Shown here: positions 45,269 through 54,619 of the stretch, piece after piece | How the letters are laid out: every line of letters starts with the position of its first letter | How positions within the stretch are numbered: position 1 is the first letter of the stretch | Assembly: GCF_004803915.1 (NCBI RefSeq) | Contig: NZ_CP039396.1 | Span: 3,410,001 to 3,474,000 of the forward strand | Direction: 5' to 3' | From: Duncaniella dubosii | Lineage (GTDB): Bacteria > Bacteroidota > Bacteroidia > Bacteroidales > Muribaculaceae | DNA: 64,000 bases | The notes under the pieces: generated by a model | The model's database searches: none | What the model was told of the DNA's origin: nothing | What the model saw: the letters and a program-made list of their open reading frames with translations, nothing else | Made by a program: the position numbers and the translations under genes

Positions 45269-46210
45269 ATGAGTTTCATACAGATTCCTTCCATATTCCG
45301 CAGCCCCTCGTTCGGCAACAGCATCCGCGACTGGGCGGCCATCATCGCCGGAATCGCCATCTATGCCATAGGCTTCACTGTGTTCATCCTTCCGCATCAC
45401 ATAGTCATCGGAGGAATGGCTGGTTTCAGCACACTTATATATTACGCCACCGGCGGACTGCTCCCCGTGGCAGTCGTCATGTACGGAACAAATATCATAC
45501 TCCTCGTCTGCGGATATAAATATCTGGGCAAGGTCTTCGTCCTGCGTACGATTTTCGGCACGACAATGCTGTCGATGCTCATCGGTATGGTCGAAGGCTA
45601 TTTCACATCCCACCCGCCTCTCGTCACCAGCACCCCGATGAGCGTCATGATGGGCGGCGTCCTTCTCGGACTTGGAATAGGTATATACTACAGCCACCAC
45701 GGGACTACCGGCGGAACTGACATCGTGGCCGCCATCATGGCCCATAAGACAGATGTCAGTATGGGACGCGTAATGATGATAATCGATGTGACGATAGTGG
45801 CCCTGTCATTCTTCCTCCCGTTTGACGGCGACATGGAAGCACGCATACAGGCACGCACAGAGACCATCATCTTCGGCCTCCTCGCCATAGTGCTCTACTC
45901 GTGGCTCGCCGACAAATACATAGCCCAAGAAAAGCAGACCATACAGTTCATCATCCTTTCCGAAAAATGGGACGAAATGGCCTATCGTATCACCCATGAA
46001 ACCGGCCGTGGCGCAACAGTCTGGGACGCGCAGGGATATTGGACGGGCAACGAAAAGAAAATGATGCTCGTATGGTGCCGTCAGGTCGACACCTACAACA
46101 TATTCCGTATCGCCCATGAAGTCGACCCCACAGCCTATGTCACCACCTCGACAGTGAGAAGCGTCTACGGCAACGGCTTCGACCGACTCAAAATAAAGAA
46201 GAAACAATAG
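45269..46210 (+). CDS. YitT-family membrane protein (DUF2179)
   Basis: A 313-residue inner-membrane protein with about five or six TM segments (about 24-45, 58-80, 88-108, 122-145, 170-190, 205-222). The pattern GFTVFILPHHIVIGGMAGFSTL and SHHGTTGGTDIVA is typical of YitT. A C-terminal cytoplasmic DUF2179 domain (about 228-305; QFIILSEKWDEMAYRITHE) has the PII/ACT-like character of the family. The function of the family is unknown. It is followed 35 bp later by the aspartic protease gene, which may be co-transcribed. Confidence 0.9.
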   Translation: MSFIQIPSIFRSPSFGNSIRDWAAIIAGIAIYAIGFTVFILPHHIVIGGMAGFSTLIYYATGGLLPVAVVMYGTNIILLVCGYKYLGKVFVLRTIFGTTMLSMLIGMVEGYFTSHPPLVTSTPMSVMMGGVLLGLGIGIYYSHHGTTGGTDIVAAIMAHKTDVSMGRVMMIIDVTIVALSFFLPFDGDMEARIQARTETIIFGLLAIVLYSWLADKYIAQEKQTIQFIILSEKWDEMAYRITHETGRGATVWDAQGYWTGNEKKMMLVWCRQVDTYNIFRIAHEVDPTAYVTTSTVRSVYGNGFDRLKIKKKQ

Positions 46211-46244
46211 AGGCATTTATATCGAAACAACAATATGATCAACC

Positions 46245-47717
46245 ATGCGAAAATTACTGCTCTCCTTATTATTGATACTTTCAACCTTGGCATGCTATGC
46301 CCGGTCATATAACGACCGCATAATCAACGCCATGAATACCGGCGATTGGTTTGCGTTGGATTCCATCCATAAAACCGCGCCAAAAGACTCTGTCATGCCA
46401 TTTCTTGAGGTCTTTTCAAGATGCCTTATCGGAAACCGTCTCAACCGTCCCGACATTTCCGTTCCGGCTTTTGACGAATTGTTTAAAAATCATTCCGAAT
46501 CGCTTGACCTCGGCAATCTGCTGAGTTCCACCGTGATGTTCGCCACAGATTTAGGGCGAAGCGGACATAACAGACAAGCGGCAGATTTCGTCAAAACCAT
46601 CCTTGATGCCACCGTCGGGCATCTTGATTCTGTATGGGCCGAATCGTTAGAGCTGTTAATCTCCCGACACAACGCCTTGTCTCACTACAAGCCTTATGGC
46701 ATAACCTTTACAGGAAGTTCCGGTCACATTCCATTCAAAATAGTCCCTGTAGGAGAAGCAAAGCATGGATCTGTCCTCATGCACCTCGAAAAAAGCAGCA
46801 TCAACGGGAACATCGCAGATATTACATTTGACACGGGAGCCGGAGTAAATATGATTTCCGATTCTCTTGCCAAAAAATTCAATCTTATTCCCATTGACGG
46901 CTATGTAACCGTGGCCGGCATAGGACAGCGCAAAGGGCAGTTTGCCATAGCGAAAGAAGTTAAAATCGGCAACATGACGGTCAGCGATGTCCCATTTGTA
47001 ATAATGGATTTCAAAACCGGACATGCCAAAGCCGACAATTATACCGATTGTTTCAACGTTGTCATTGGAAGCGAACTGATGTTACAACTGAAAGATCTGA
47101 CCATAGACTTTATCAACCGCGAAATAACCATACCTTCCGAAGTTGCCGAGCGAAGCAATGCAACCCCTAATATATGTTTCGGTCAAGGCATGTCGCTCAA
47201 CGTTATCGGAGCTGTTTTAAACAATCCTCTTCTCATGTGTATTGACACCGGTGATGCCTCCTACGGAACATTGGATGCTTCATTCTTTGAAGCCAACAAG
47301 GATTTCATAAAATCTAACGCCGAAACCGACACCATCCGCCGGGCAGGTATCGGGGGTGTGACTGAATCGCTATGTTACCGTGTCAGAAATATGCCTGTCA
47401 GTATGGGCGGTCACACTGTCGGAGTCCCGGACCTTGTCGTTGACACTTCGCAATCATCCGCAGCAATGAACTTCGAATGCAACATAGGGCTAAAGACATT
47501 GATGATGTTTGACAAAATAAGGTTCAATCTGGTTGATTTTGTCCTGACCACCGACACTGATAATTCCTCAGTCCACAATAAGTCACGCTACAATCCCCCG
47601 GTTTTCAAATTTACGAAAGCAAACGGACCTTCTGCTTTACAGGCTTTGGGAATCGTAGCTATTGGCATAACCAGAGGTCTTATCAACCCCAATGCTCCTG
47701 CCAATCCTGATTTATGA
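46245..47717 (+). CDS. Exported retropepsin-like aspartic protease
   Basis: A 490-residue exported protein with a signal peptide (MRKLLLSLLLILSTLACYA). Residues about 25-150 are helical and unrecognised. Two pepsin-like aspartyl domains follow, each with a DTG: TFDTGAGVNMIS near 200 and CIDTGDASYGTLD near 333. Glycine-rich loops are also present (VAGIGQRKGQF, GIGGVTESL). The two copies suggest a single-chain pseudo-dimer or a dimer. A periplasmic or surface location is likely. It is close after the YitT gene and ends with a strong terminator. Substrates are unknown. Confidence 0.8.
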   Translation: MRKLLLSLLLILSTLACYARSYNDRIINAMNTGDWFALDSIHKTAPKDSVMPFLEVFSRCLIGNRLNRPDISVPAFDELFKNHSESLDLGNLLSSTVMFATDLGRSGHNRQAADFVKTILDATVGHLDSVWAESLELLISRHNALSHYKPYGITFTGSSGHIPFKIVPVGEAKHGSVLMHLEKSSINGNIADITFDTGAGVNMISDSLAKKFNLIPIDGYVTVAGIGQRKGQFAIAKEVKIGNMTVSDVPFVIMDFKTGHAKADNYTDCFNVVIGSELMLQLKDLTIDFINREITIPSEVAERSNATPNICFGQGMSLNVIGAVLNNPLLMCIDTGDASYGTLDASFFEANKDFIKSNAETDTIRRAGIGGVTESLCYRVRNMPVSMGGHTVGVPDLVVDTSQSSAAMNFECNIGLKTLMMFDKIRFNLVDFVLTTDTDNSSVHNKSRYNPPVFKFTKANGPSALQALGIVAIGITRGLINPNAPANPDL

Positions 47718-47735
47718 TAGACGATATTATTGCAA

Positions 47736-47777
47736 AAAAAGAAGAGGCAACCTGCTGACCGGTTGCCTCTTCTTTTT
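47736..47777. terminator. Bidirectional terminator
   Basis: Perfect 17-bp stem AAAAAGAAGAGGCAACC / GGTTGCCTCTTCTTTTT with an 8-nt loop. It carries A-run and T-run ends, so it works for both convergent genes. Confidence 0.92.
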
Positions 47778-47879
47778 AGTTTCAAACTGTCAGACAGGAC
47801 ATCAGACCATTATCTAAAGAATCTATATTCCATCATAAACCTGATCTTTGACCTGTCACATCAATCAAATGTCTGTCTC

Positions 47880-49286
47880 TTATTCCTCTTCTGCGAACAT
47901 CGGATCCCACGGCGGGAGAAGTGTAGGATTCTGCTTGAGAACTTCCTTGACCTTGGGAGTGATATACTTCTTGTTGACAACGAGACGGAACATATATTCG
48001 TCAAACCACTTGTCGGTCATGATAAGATGCCCGTCGTTCGCACCATTGCCCCAGCTATTTTCCACCATCCATTTTTTAGGAGTGTCGTTGGCATCGAGAT
48101 CCACTGCGACGAGAGTCATCGCGTGTGACGAAGCCGACGAATGAGTGCGGATGCGGTCGGCCTTGTCCATGCCGAACTTAGTCCCGAACAATGAGTCATA
48201 GTCGAAATTGTCAATATCGAGCACACCTCTCTCACGGTCAATGAACTTGCCGACATCGCATGAGAAATACATCGCATTCTCATCCTTTATGGAAGCGATG
48301 GCCATTTTCTTTATGTCATCGATAGGGAGGTTGACATATGTCCAGTTGTAGCCGTCGTAGCCGTGACGGTCAAACTCGATTTCATACAGTTTATAGTACT
48401 CGCGTGTAGGATCGTTCATCAGCATCACATAATCGTTCTTCAGGTCATTTCCGGCAAACGTCTTGTAGAACGACTGCGGAGTGTAGGTCTCAGTGCTCAC
48501 CACATTTCCGTCCTTGTCGCGGCGCGACCAAGTGAATTCCGTCGGCGGTTCACCGAGGTTAAGCGCAAGCATACGGTAAATTTCCTTAAGCATTTCCTTC
48601 TTGCGGGCAACGAGTGCCGAAGTGTTCTGTCCCGAAGCGGCGAGCTTGCGAAGCTCAAGGCCATCCTCGCGCAGCCGCAGACCGAGAAGACGGCGCATTG
48701 TCGAGGTCGACTTGCTACTGTTGCTCTCGCCCATCACTTCAATGGGAACCACACCATATTTCATAAGATTGTCGGATATGCCTGTGTACTGTCCACCGTC
48801 GCTGAGCGGATTGGAGAACAGCCAGTCGACCTTGCGGTCATCGGCAGGAAGTGAGGACGTATCAATTATGCCCTGAAGGAAAAGATTTGATTTTTCAAGC
48901 TGATCCCAGAAAAAATTGTAGCTCTGCGAGAGTTCAAGTTTAGGAAGATCATGGTCGCGCATCATCTGGGCACGCAACACGTTGAGTCCCGTAAAAAGCC
49001 AGCAACGGCCCGACGAGCGCTGATTGGTTATCCCCTTGCTCTTTACGCGGTGTGAGAAGGTCGCATCGAAATTGTTCTTATTGCTGTGATTGACAGCAAG
49101 CGAATTGATATCATTGTTGGCAATGGCATTGTGAATCGCCTTATTGGCAGGAGTCTTATCGTAGGCCGAGCGGAAATTTTCAATATCCGACTGCGAAATT
49201 CCACCTGTTTTGTCAGGTGTCGCGGCTAAAACCGACGGGAATGCCATCGAGAATGCAGCTCCGATAATAAATAGTGATTTTTTCAT
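47880..49286 (-). CDS. Exported C1-family aminopeptidase (PepC / bleomycin hydrolase-like)
   Basis: A 468-residue papain-like cysteine peptidase. Unlike cytoplasmic PepC it has a signal peptide (residues 1-21, ending FPSVLA). Catalytic residues are the Cys in NQRSSGRCWLFTGLN near 93, the His in SSHAMTLVAVD near 390, and the Asn in WMVENSWG near 411. This exported form is common in Bacteroidetes and probably cleaves peptides in the periplasm or outside the cell. A TAAATTTG box lies at 49344-49337, about 50 nt upstream. Confidence 0.92.
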   Translation of the reverse strand: MKKSLFIIGAAFSMAFPSVLAATPDKTGGISQSDIENFRSAYDKTPANKAIHNAIANNDINSLAVNHSNKNNFDATFSHRVKSKGITNQRSSGRCWLFTGLNVLRAQMMRDHDLPKLELSQSYNFFWDQLEKSNLFLQGIIDTSSLPADDRKVDWLFSNPLSDGGQYTGISDNLMKYGVVPIEVMGESNSSKSTSTMRRLLGLRLREDGLELRKLAASGQNTSALVARKKEMLKEIYRMLALNLGEPPTEFTWSRRDKDGNVVSTETYTPQSFYKTFAGNDLKNDYVMLMNDPTREYYKLYEIEFDRHGYDGYNWTYVNLPIDDIKKMAIASIKDENAMYFSCDVGKFIDRERGVLDIDNFDYDSLFGTKFGMDKADRIRTHSSASSHAMTLVAVDLDANDTPKKWMVENSWGNGANDGHLIMTDKWFDEYMFRLVVNKKYITPKVKEVLKQNPTLLPPWDPMFAEEE

Positions 49287-49336
49287 GGGCTGTGACTATT
49301 TGGTTAAATACTACTTATTTAAAGTTTATTTCATGG

Positions 49337-49344
49337 CAAATTTA
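49337..49344 (-). promoter_or_regulatory. -7 promoter box of the C1 peptidase gene
   Basis: TAAATTTG on the minus strand, about 50 nt before the ATG at 49286. The -33 element is unclear. Confidence 0.5.
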
Positions 49345-49398
49345 GCAAATATTCACGAATACTAAAAATTCTTTTACATAATTTTTATTTCGAAAAAT

Positions 49399-49429
49399 TT
49401 GGAGGATTCAAAATAAAGACCTAACTTTG
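49399..49429 (+). promoter_or_regulatory. Promoter of tRNA-Cys
   Basis: TTG (49399-49401), a 20-nt spacer and TAACTTTG (49422-49429) match the Bacteroidota promoter. The mature tRNA starts 22 nt later. Confidence 0.85.
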
Positions 49430-49450
49430 CACACGTAAAAACCACGACAT

Positions 49451-49521
49451 GGTTCCTTGGCCGAGTGGTTAGGCGCCGGTCTGCAAAACCGTTTACAGCA
49501 GTTCGAATCTGCTAGGAACCT
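49451..49521 (+). tRNA. tRNA-Cys (GCA)
   Basis: A 71-nt cloverleaf can be folded. The acceptor arms GGTTCCT / AGGAACC are followed by the discriminator T. A D-arm with GAGTGGTTAGGC, the anticodon loop CTGCAAA (anticodon GCA), and the T-arm AGCAGTTCGAATCTGCT are present. CCA is not encoded. It has its own promoter and terminator, so it is a single-gene transcript. Confidence 0.97.
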
Positions 49522-49526
49522 CAAAA

Positions 49527-49576
49527 AACAACTCCGAAACTTACTTTCAATCAGAAGTTTCGGAGTTGTTTTTTTA
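49527..49576 (+). terminator. Terminator of tRNA-Cys
   Basis: Perfect 16-bp stem AACAACTCCGAAACTT / AAGTTTCGGAGTTGTT with a 12-nt loop, then a run of T. Confidence 0.95.
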
Positions 49577-49586
49577 TTATATTCAG

Positions 49587-49623
49587 GTCTCGGAGATTTT
49601 GGTTCTGACTCATCTCCGAGACC
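49587..49623. terminator. Second hairpin between tRNA-Cys and the Spy-like gene
   Basis: Perfect 11-bp stem GGTCTCGGAGA / TCTCCGAGACC. It lies 87 bp past the end of the minus-strand gene at 49710, so it may serve that gene, though a T-run is not clear. Confidence 0.5.
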
Positions 49624-49709
49624 GGACTGTCTGATTTTGATTCTACATCCGATGACATATTCAGTGGCAGCGGATATTCATCGCCGGAGAGAAACAGGTC
49701 TGTCAGCTT

Positions 49710-50243
49710 TTATGACGCAGACTTTTCAGCAGTTGCGGAAACCTTGTTCTTGTCTTTTGACTGGCCGTGACGATGGCCGGTGAGATTGCCTTTACGGCTC
49801 TTGGCATGCTTCATGAAAGCCTTGCCACCGTGCTGACGGCCTCCCCCATTGACATACATGTTTTCGAGGAATACCACATACTGCTCAGGACCGATGATAG
49901 CCTTGACCTCTTCAAGATAAGATTTCTTCTCTGCGCGACGGGCTGCCATACGCGAAGAATCGTTGCGTTGTTTTGCCTCCTTGCGGGTCTGTGCCTCCTG
50001 TTGGCGTGAAGCCTTACGCTTGCTGTCGAGCTGCTGGAGCTGCGACTTCTGCGAATCGCTCAGATTCAGACCTTCAAACGGATTGGCGGCCTTGCAGCAT
50101 GCACGTTTTTCAGTGTTTTTACATTTTACATTTTCCTTATTGACCTTACATGTCTGCTCCGACTGAGCGGGAGTCTGTGCCATGCCGGTGAATGCGAAGA
50201 GTGACATTGCGACGAATGCTAAACCTAATACTTTCTTTTTCAT
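49710..50243 (-). CDS. Exported Spy-like, lysine/arginine-rich protein
   Basis: A 177-residue exported protein from the ATG at 50243 (MKKKVLGLAFVAMSLFAFTGMAQ signal); the longer ORF to 50312 lacks a signal at its start. The mature part has two Cys clusters (TCKVNKENVKCKNTEKRACC), then a basic helical region with LNLSDSQKSQLQQLDSKRK and IIGPEQYVVFLENMY. These resemble the LTxxQ-like elements of Spy/CpxP proteins. The tail is His/Lys-rich (GGRQHGGKAFMKHAKS, GHRHGQSKDK). It may bind metals or nucleic acids, but this is a guess from composition. No close family is recognised. Confidence 0.7.
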   Translation of the reverse strand: MKKKVLGLAFVAMSLFAFTGMAQTPAQSEQTCKVNKENVKCKNTEKRACCKAANPFEGLNLSDSQKSQLQQLDSKRKASRQQEAQTRKEAKQRNDSSRMAARRAEKKSYLEEVKAIIGPEQYVVFLENMYVNGGGRQHGGKAFMKHAKSRKGNLTGHRHGQSKDKNKVSATAEKSAS

Positions 50244-50494
50244 TTCTATCGTACTGTTTGTTTTACTGTTATTATTTCGTGTTGTTTGTCTGTTTGACCG
50301 CCGCACCGTCAAACAGTTTAACCATCCTGCGTTCTTTAACCGAAATTTAACTCTTTGACCTGCAATATACTAAATATTCACAAAAATTCACCCGCCGGAT
50401 TAAACCTTTTCGAAACATCCCATTCTCAGCCACGCCCCGGTCCAGCCTTTACACTAATATCTATATATTATATATAGTCCCGCCTTCCCGCGAA

Positions 50495-51514
50495 TCAACG
50501 CCCGGCCGTAGTGTCAGGCAGCTCTTTAAGCGCATCAAGCAGCTCTCCTACAGACCTGTAGCATACTCCATCGTTTATGAAATATCCGGTGGCATCTGCC
50601 CTGACCACGACTTTTGTCCCACATCCGCAGTCATCGGTCACAGCAAGTCCCTGACGGGCAAGCGCCTTTCTGACCATATTGACATAAGGAGGACAACCTG
50701 TCAGAGAAACAGCACCCGAAATCCTGTGATTGATTTTAAACAAACCCGTTTCGATGTCAAACACCACTCCGTCACGCTGAAAATATCTGCCCATGTCGCC
50801 GTTCAGCGAAAGATCCTCGGGAGTGCCGATCGACACTCCGTGGGGCTTGTCAAGAAGCCATATCTTATCCGCAATCTGAAGAGCGAGTTCCAGATCGTGG
50901 GTTGAAAGAAAGATGGTCTTCGACTTTTCCCTTGACAGGCTTTGGAGCAACTGCATGATTTCAACCTTGCTCGGATAGTCAAGAAAGGCCGTCGGCTCGT
51001 CGAGGAATATGACCGGGGTCTCCTGCGCGAGAGACTTGGCAATCATCACCTTCTGACGCTCACCATCGCTAAGAGTCTGCACCGTCCGGCCTCTCAGAGC
51101 CTCTATGCCGACAAGCGAGATGGCCTCGTCGACAATCTCCTTGTCAGCCTTGTCCATGCGCCCCCAGAAACCGGTGTAAGGACTACGCCCCATCCCGACC
51201 AATTCACTGACAGTCATGTTGCTGACACTCAGCCTTTCGGTAAGCACTACTCCTATCACCTTGGCAAGTTCCGAATCCGTATATTCGGTAAGTGATTTCG
51301 AACCGATTGTAATTTCTCCGTTCAGAGGCGCAATGAAACCGGTCAACGTCTTAAGCAGCGTGGACTTACCTGCACCGTTAGGGCCGAGCAGACATGTCAG
51401 CTCTCCCGAATACAACGACGCATTTATATCCTTGGTGACTGCGACCCTCTCATTCCTGACACAATAGCCGGTATCAAGATGGCTCAGTCTTATCGTTTCA
51501 TGTTGCTCTGCCAT
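50495..51514 (-). CDS. ABC transporter ATP-binding protein, iron/cobalamin (FecE/BtuD-like) type
   Basis: A 339-residue ATPase. Walker A is LLGPNGAGKSTLLK near 43, the signature is TLSDGERQKVMIAKSLA near 147, and Walker B is VIFLDEPTAFLD near 171. Motifs fit the FecE/BtuD type that drives uptake of siderophores, heme or cobalamin. It has a C-terminal extension of about 90 residues (from about 245; VSLTGCPPYVNMVRKAL, DDCGCGTKVVVRADATGYFI) that is not part of the normal ATPase and contains three Cys. No permease or binding-protein gene is in the window, so it is an orphan here. Confidence 0.88.
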   Translation of the reverse strand: MAEQHETIRLSHLDTGYCVRNERVAVTKDINASLYSGELTCLLGPNGAGKSTLLKTLTGFIAPLNGEITIGSKSLTEYTDSELAKVIGVVLTERLSVSNMTVSELVGMGRSPYTGFWGRMDKADKEIVDEAISLVGIEALRGRTVQTLSDGERQKVMIAKSLAQETPVIFLDEPTAFLDYPSKVEIMQLLQSLSREKSKTIFLSTHDLELALQIADKIWLLDKPHGVSIGTPEDLSLNGDMGRYFQRDGVVFDIETGLFKINHRISGAVSLTGCPPYVNMVRKALARQGLAVTDDCGCGTKVVVRADATGYFINDGVCYRSVGELLDALKELPDTTAGR

Positions 51515-51568
51515 AGAATCCTTTCATTTATCTCATATACCGCAACGATGCGGACGGAACTACATCCG

Positions 51569-53050
51569 TCATTCCGCAGCCTTTGGAGCTTTATTGCCTG
51601 AACCTCCCGGTTTCCGGCCACGGCTGTTGCTTCGTTTATGTTTGCCGGGATTTCCCGCTGATTTTGATTGTTTAGCCACAGGAGTTGAATTGGGCTTCGC
51701 CTCTGCTCCGGGTGTTGCATCAGCTTTTGGCATCGTGGCCTGATTCGGTTTCGATCGCTGCTTCGGTTTGGCCGTCGGTCGTCGGCCGTCTCCTGCCTGA
51801 GCCTGATTTCTTCCGGACTGCTGACGATTATTATTGCCGCCGTGGCCGTTCCTGCGGCTGCCCGGACGACTGTTCCCTCCCCGTGGGCTGCGTTTGGCGG
51901 GATTATAGGCCGGGGCTTCGCCAAGTTCGGCAGGGACATCCTGCTTCCTCACCTCATAGCCCAGAAACGACTCAATCTGCCCGAATTTCGCCTGTTCCCG
52001 CTGGCTGATGAGCGTGACAGCCATTCCGTCGGCATTCGCACGGGCCGTGCGGCCTATACGGTGCACATAGTCCTCCGCCTCATGCGGTACATCGTAATTT
52101 ACTACCATCGAAATATCGTCGATGTCAATTCCACGCGACAATATGTCGGTTGCGACAAGCACATCAAGCCGTCCCGCCCTGAAATCGAGCATCACCTGAT
52201 CACGCTCGGCCTGCTCAAGATCCGAGTGCATCTCGCCGGTCTTTATCTTTGCCTTACGCAACTCCCGGCTCAGCTCCTTCACCTTGAGTTTCGATGAAGA
52301 GAAGACGATTACCCTCTGAGAGTGCGCGTTTTTGAACAGATGGCGCAGAATGCCGGTCTTCTGGCCTTCATGACACACGAATGCCGACTGGTCAATCTTC
52401 TCGGTAGGACGCGAGACAGCGATTTTCACCTCTGCGGGATTATTCAGTATAGCCTTGGCCATCTGCTGGATTTTCGGAGGCATCGTAGCCGAAAACATCA
52501 GCGTCTGACGCTCTTTCGGCAGCTGCTTGACTATCTGCATTATGTCGTCATAAAAGCCCATGTCAAGCATACGGTCGGCCTCGTCGAGTATGAAATATGA
52601 AACCTTCGACAGATCGACATAACCCATCTGCAAGTGTGCGAGCAGACGGCCCGGAGTGGCGATGACCACATCAGCCCCCATCTTCAGACCTCTCTGCTGC
52701 CGGGCGAAAGTCGCGCCGTCAGTGCCGCCATAGATGGCCACGCTGCTGACAGGCACAAAATAGGCGAAGCCTTCCATCTGTCTGTCAATCTGCTGGGCAA
52801 GCTCGCGGGTCGGCGACATGACGATACAGTTCACATAGTCCTTGGCTTCAGGAAGTTCGGCAAGGCGGTCGATTACGGGAAGAAGATAGGCGGCGGTCTT
52901 GCCGGTGCCTGTCTGTGCGACCGCGATAAGGTCGCGGCCTTCAAGAATCACCGGGATAGCCTGTTCCTGAATCGGTGTACACTCGTCAAAACGCATGGCA
53001 TCAAGAGCGTCAAGAATATCGTCGCTAAGGTCGAGCTCGTCAAATCTCAT
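51569..53050 (-). CDS. DEAD-box RNA helicase (RhlE-like) with a basic tail
   Basis: A 493-residue ATP-dependent RNA helicase. The motifs are AQTGTGKT (near 45), PTRELA, TPGRLL, DEAD, SATMP, and in the second domain ARGID-like SRGIDIDD and HRIGRTAR. The core ends at about 375. The last 110 residues are Arg/Gly/Asn/Pro/Lys-rich (RGGNSRPGSRRNGHGGNNN) and are probably an unstructured RNA-binding tail. It would remodel rRNA or mRNA, especially in the cold. The ABC ATPase gene is 54 bp downstream; a transcript may be shared. Confidence 0.94.
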   Translation of the reverse strand: MRFDELDLSDDILDALDAMRFDECTPIQEQAIPVILEGRDLIAVAQTGTGKTAAYLLPVIDRLAELPEAKDYVNCIVMSPTRELAQQIDRQMEGFAYFVPVSSVAIYGGTDGATFARQQRGLKMGADVVIATPGRLLAHLQMGYVDLSKVSYFILDEADRMLDMGFYDDIMQIVKQLPKERQTLMFSATMPPKIQQMAKAILNNPAEVKIAVSRPTEKIDQSAFVCHEGQKTGILRHLFKNAHSQRVIVFSSSKLKVKELSRELRKAKIKTGEMHSDLEQAERDQVMLDFRAGRLDVLVATDILSRGIDIDDISMVVNYDVPHEAEDYVHRIGRTARANADGMAVTLISQREQAKFGQIESFLGYEVRKQDVPAELGEAPAYNPAKRSPRGGNSRPGSRRNGHGGNNNRQQSGRNQAQAGDGRRPTAKPKQRSKPNQATMPKADATPGAEAKPNSTPVAKQSKSAGNPGKHKRSNSRGRKPGGSGNKAPKAAE

Positions 53051-53141
53051 ATATGTGCATTGTGTAAATCAGTATGCAAATGTACTCAAAAGTTTCCGAT
53101 ACACAAAACGCGCACCGTCTGTTTGAAGCCAATATAAAAAT

Positions 53142-53172
53142 GCCGTGGAGAGAATCTTTATCCCCACGGCCG
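53142..53172 (-). terminator. Terminator of the alpha/beta hydrolase gene
   Basis: On the minus strand GCCGTGG...CCACGGC with a 15-nt loop is followed by ATTTTTATA. It lies about 135 bp after the stop at 53306 and just before the helicase gene. Confidence 0.75.
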
Positions 53173-53305
53173 TTACTATTGTCATTCCGTCCTTGCAGGA
53201 GCTTGCCAGAACCACAGCTCATCAGTAGTGAGAAACCGCCGTCCATGCGGCCGAGCAATCCGGTATCATGACCGACAATTTCCTCAGCCGCATCATCTGC
53301 CAGCG

Positions 53306-54100
53306 TCAGAGGCTTTTCAGCCATGAGGTGATTTCAGAAAGCACGTTGTCGTGATACCTGAATTTCTCACGATAGCCCCAACCATGACCGCCTGTAGGAT
53401 AGACCATAAGCGAAGCCGGGACACCGGCCTTGTTAAGAGCATCGAAATATCTGAGACTGTTGGCCGGGACTACAGTCTTGTCGTCAGCACTAAGGAGCAT
53501 GAGAGCCCTTGGTGTCGCAGAAGTGACCTGCTTCTCGGATGAATAGGCAGCGTCAAGCTCTTCGGATGGATTCTCACCCAAAAATCCGGTGCGCGAACCT
53601 TTGTGGGTCAGACCGGAATCCATTGATATGACGGGATAAAACAATATCTGGAATGCCGGACGGCAATTTTCGGTTGGATGAGTGGCCATAGTCGAAGCGA
53701 GGTGACCACCGGCCGACGAACCCATTATGCCTATGCTGTCGGGATGGAAGCCCCATTGAGAAGCACTGTCGGCCATGATCTTGAACGCCGCATCGACATC
53801 GCCCATAGGGATGGAGCGGTCACCTTTTGGCATAGAGTATTCAAGCACGGCGTAAGCAAGCCCGAGCTGATTGTAAAACGGCGCCCAGTCGAATCCCTCG
53901 TGATAGACCGCGAGATGCGAATATCCCCCACCCGGGAGCGCGACGAGAGCCTTTCCGTTTCCAATCCCGGAAGGCGGCAGGAAAACGGTCATTTTCGGAT
54001 TGTCGATTTTGATGACTTTGCTCTGGGCTTGGGCCGACACGGCCGGGACTGCCATTAAGAAGAAAACAGCTAACGATTTGATTAGGCTCTTAAACTCCAT
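53306..54100 (-). CDS. Exported alpha/beta hydrolase (acetylxylan-esterase-like)
   Basis: A 264-residue hydrolase with a signal peptide (ends about residue 24, SAQAQ). It has the oxyanion motif ALPGGGYSHLA near 54, the nucleophile elbow GSSAGG near 128, Asp in SADDKTVVP near 207 and His in PTGGHGWGYR near 237. These match the feruloyl/acetylxylan esterase-like group of Bacteroidetes (esterases that act on plant or host glycan acetyl groups). The actual substrate is not known. A TATATTTG box (54158-54151) lies about 50 nt upstream. Confidence 0.88.
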   Translation of the reverse strand: MEFKSLIKSLAVFFLMAVPAVSAQAQSKVIKIDNPKMTVFLPPSGIGNGKALVALPGGGYSHLAVYHEGFDWAPFYNQLGLAYAVLEYSMPKGDRSIPMGDVDAAFKIMADSASQWGFHPDSIGIMGSSAGGHLASTMATHPTENCRPAFQILFYPVISMDSGLTHKGSRTGFLGENPSEELDAAYSSEKQVTSATPRALMLLSADDKTVVPANSLRYFDALNKAGVPASLMVYPTGGHGWGYREKFRYHDNVLSEITSWLKSL

Positions 54101-54150
54101 ATCTGTCTTTATTGTTTTATATTAAATGTAAGGAGGAGATTGCATGAGCG

Positions 54151-54251
54151 CAAATATACGGAGAATATTCGACAAAAAGAAAAGTGAAAGTCGGCCTTTG
54201 GCCAGGGCGCGTTTGCATAAACCACTTCTTTGAATCAAATATACGGAGAAT
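54151..54251. repeat. 16-bp direct repeat pair at the presumed attachment region
   Basis: CAAATATACGGAGAAT occurs exactly at 54151-54166 and at 54236-54251, 85 bp apart. The repeats may be recombinase binding sites, an attachment-site duplication, or the promoter of the hydrolase gene with a fortuitous second copy. Confidence 0.6.
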
Positions 54252-54611
54252 TCGCGAGACTATGGCAATAAATGGGGAATAAAGTAATGTGTTGAGAGTT
54301 AGGAGAGATTGGCGTTGTTCGTCCGAAGGGTGCTTTCGGCGGAAAATTCGGTTTTTGGAAGGGTTAGGAGATAGAATCGCTACCTATCCGTTGCCTTTTT
54401 CCTATCCGGAATCCGGTCTTGAAGACGGTTTTGCCGATGGATGATTATCCCTGTCTTATGTCATAGAACCCGCTTGTCAGGCATCTTTGCTACTGCAAAT
54501 TTAGCGATTTTCTCTGGCATTGCGAAGAAATATAGGCTCCGGGATGGCATCTGTGATTCCTATTCGTGGTTCCGCTACGTTTTGCATACCTACAAATTAC
54601 TCTATATCAGT

Positions 54612-54619
54612 TAATTTTG
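54612..54619 (+). promoter_or_regulatory. -7 promoter box of the first integrase gene
   Basis: TAATTTTG followed by C lies 18 nt before the ATG at 54638, so the leader is very short. Confidence 0.5.

Noticed and set aside
53171-53324. Minus-strand ORF starting at 53324 after the alpha/beta hydrolase
   Set aside because: It begins inside the hydrolase 3' end and runs through a clear terminator hairpin, with no recognised domain.
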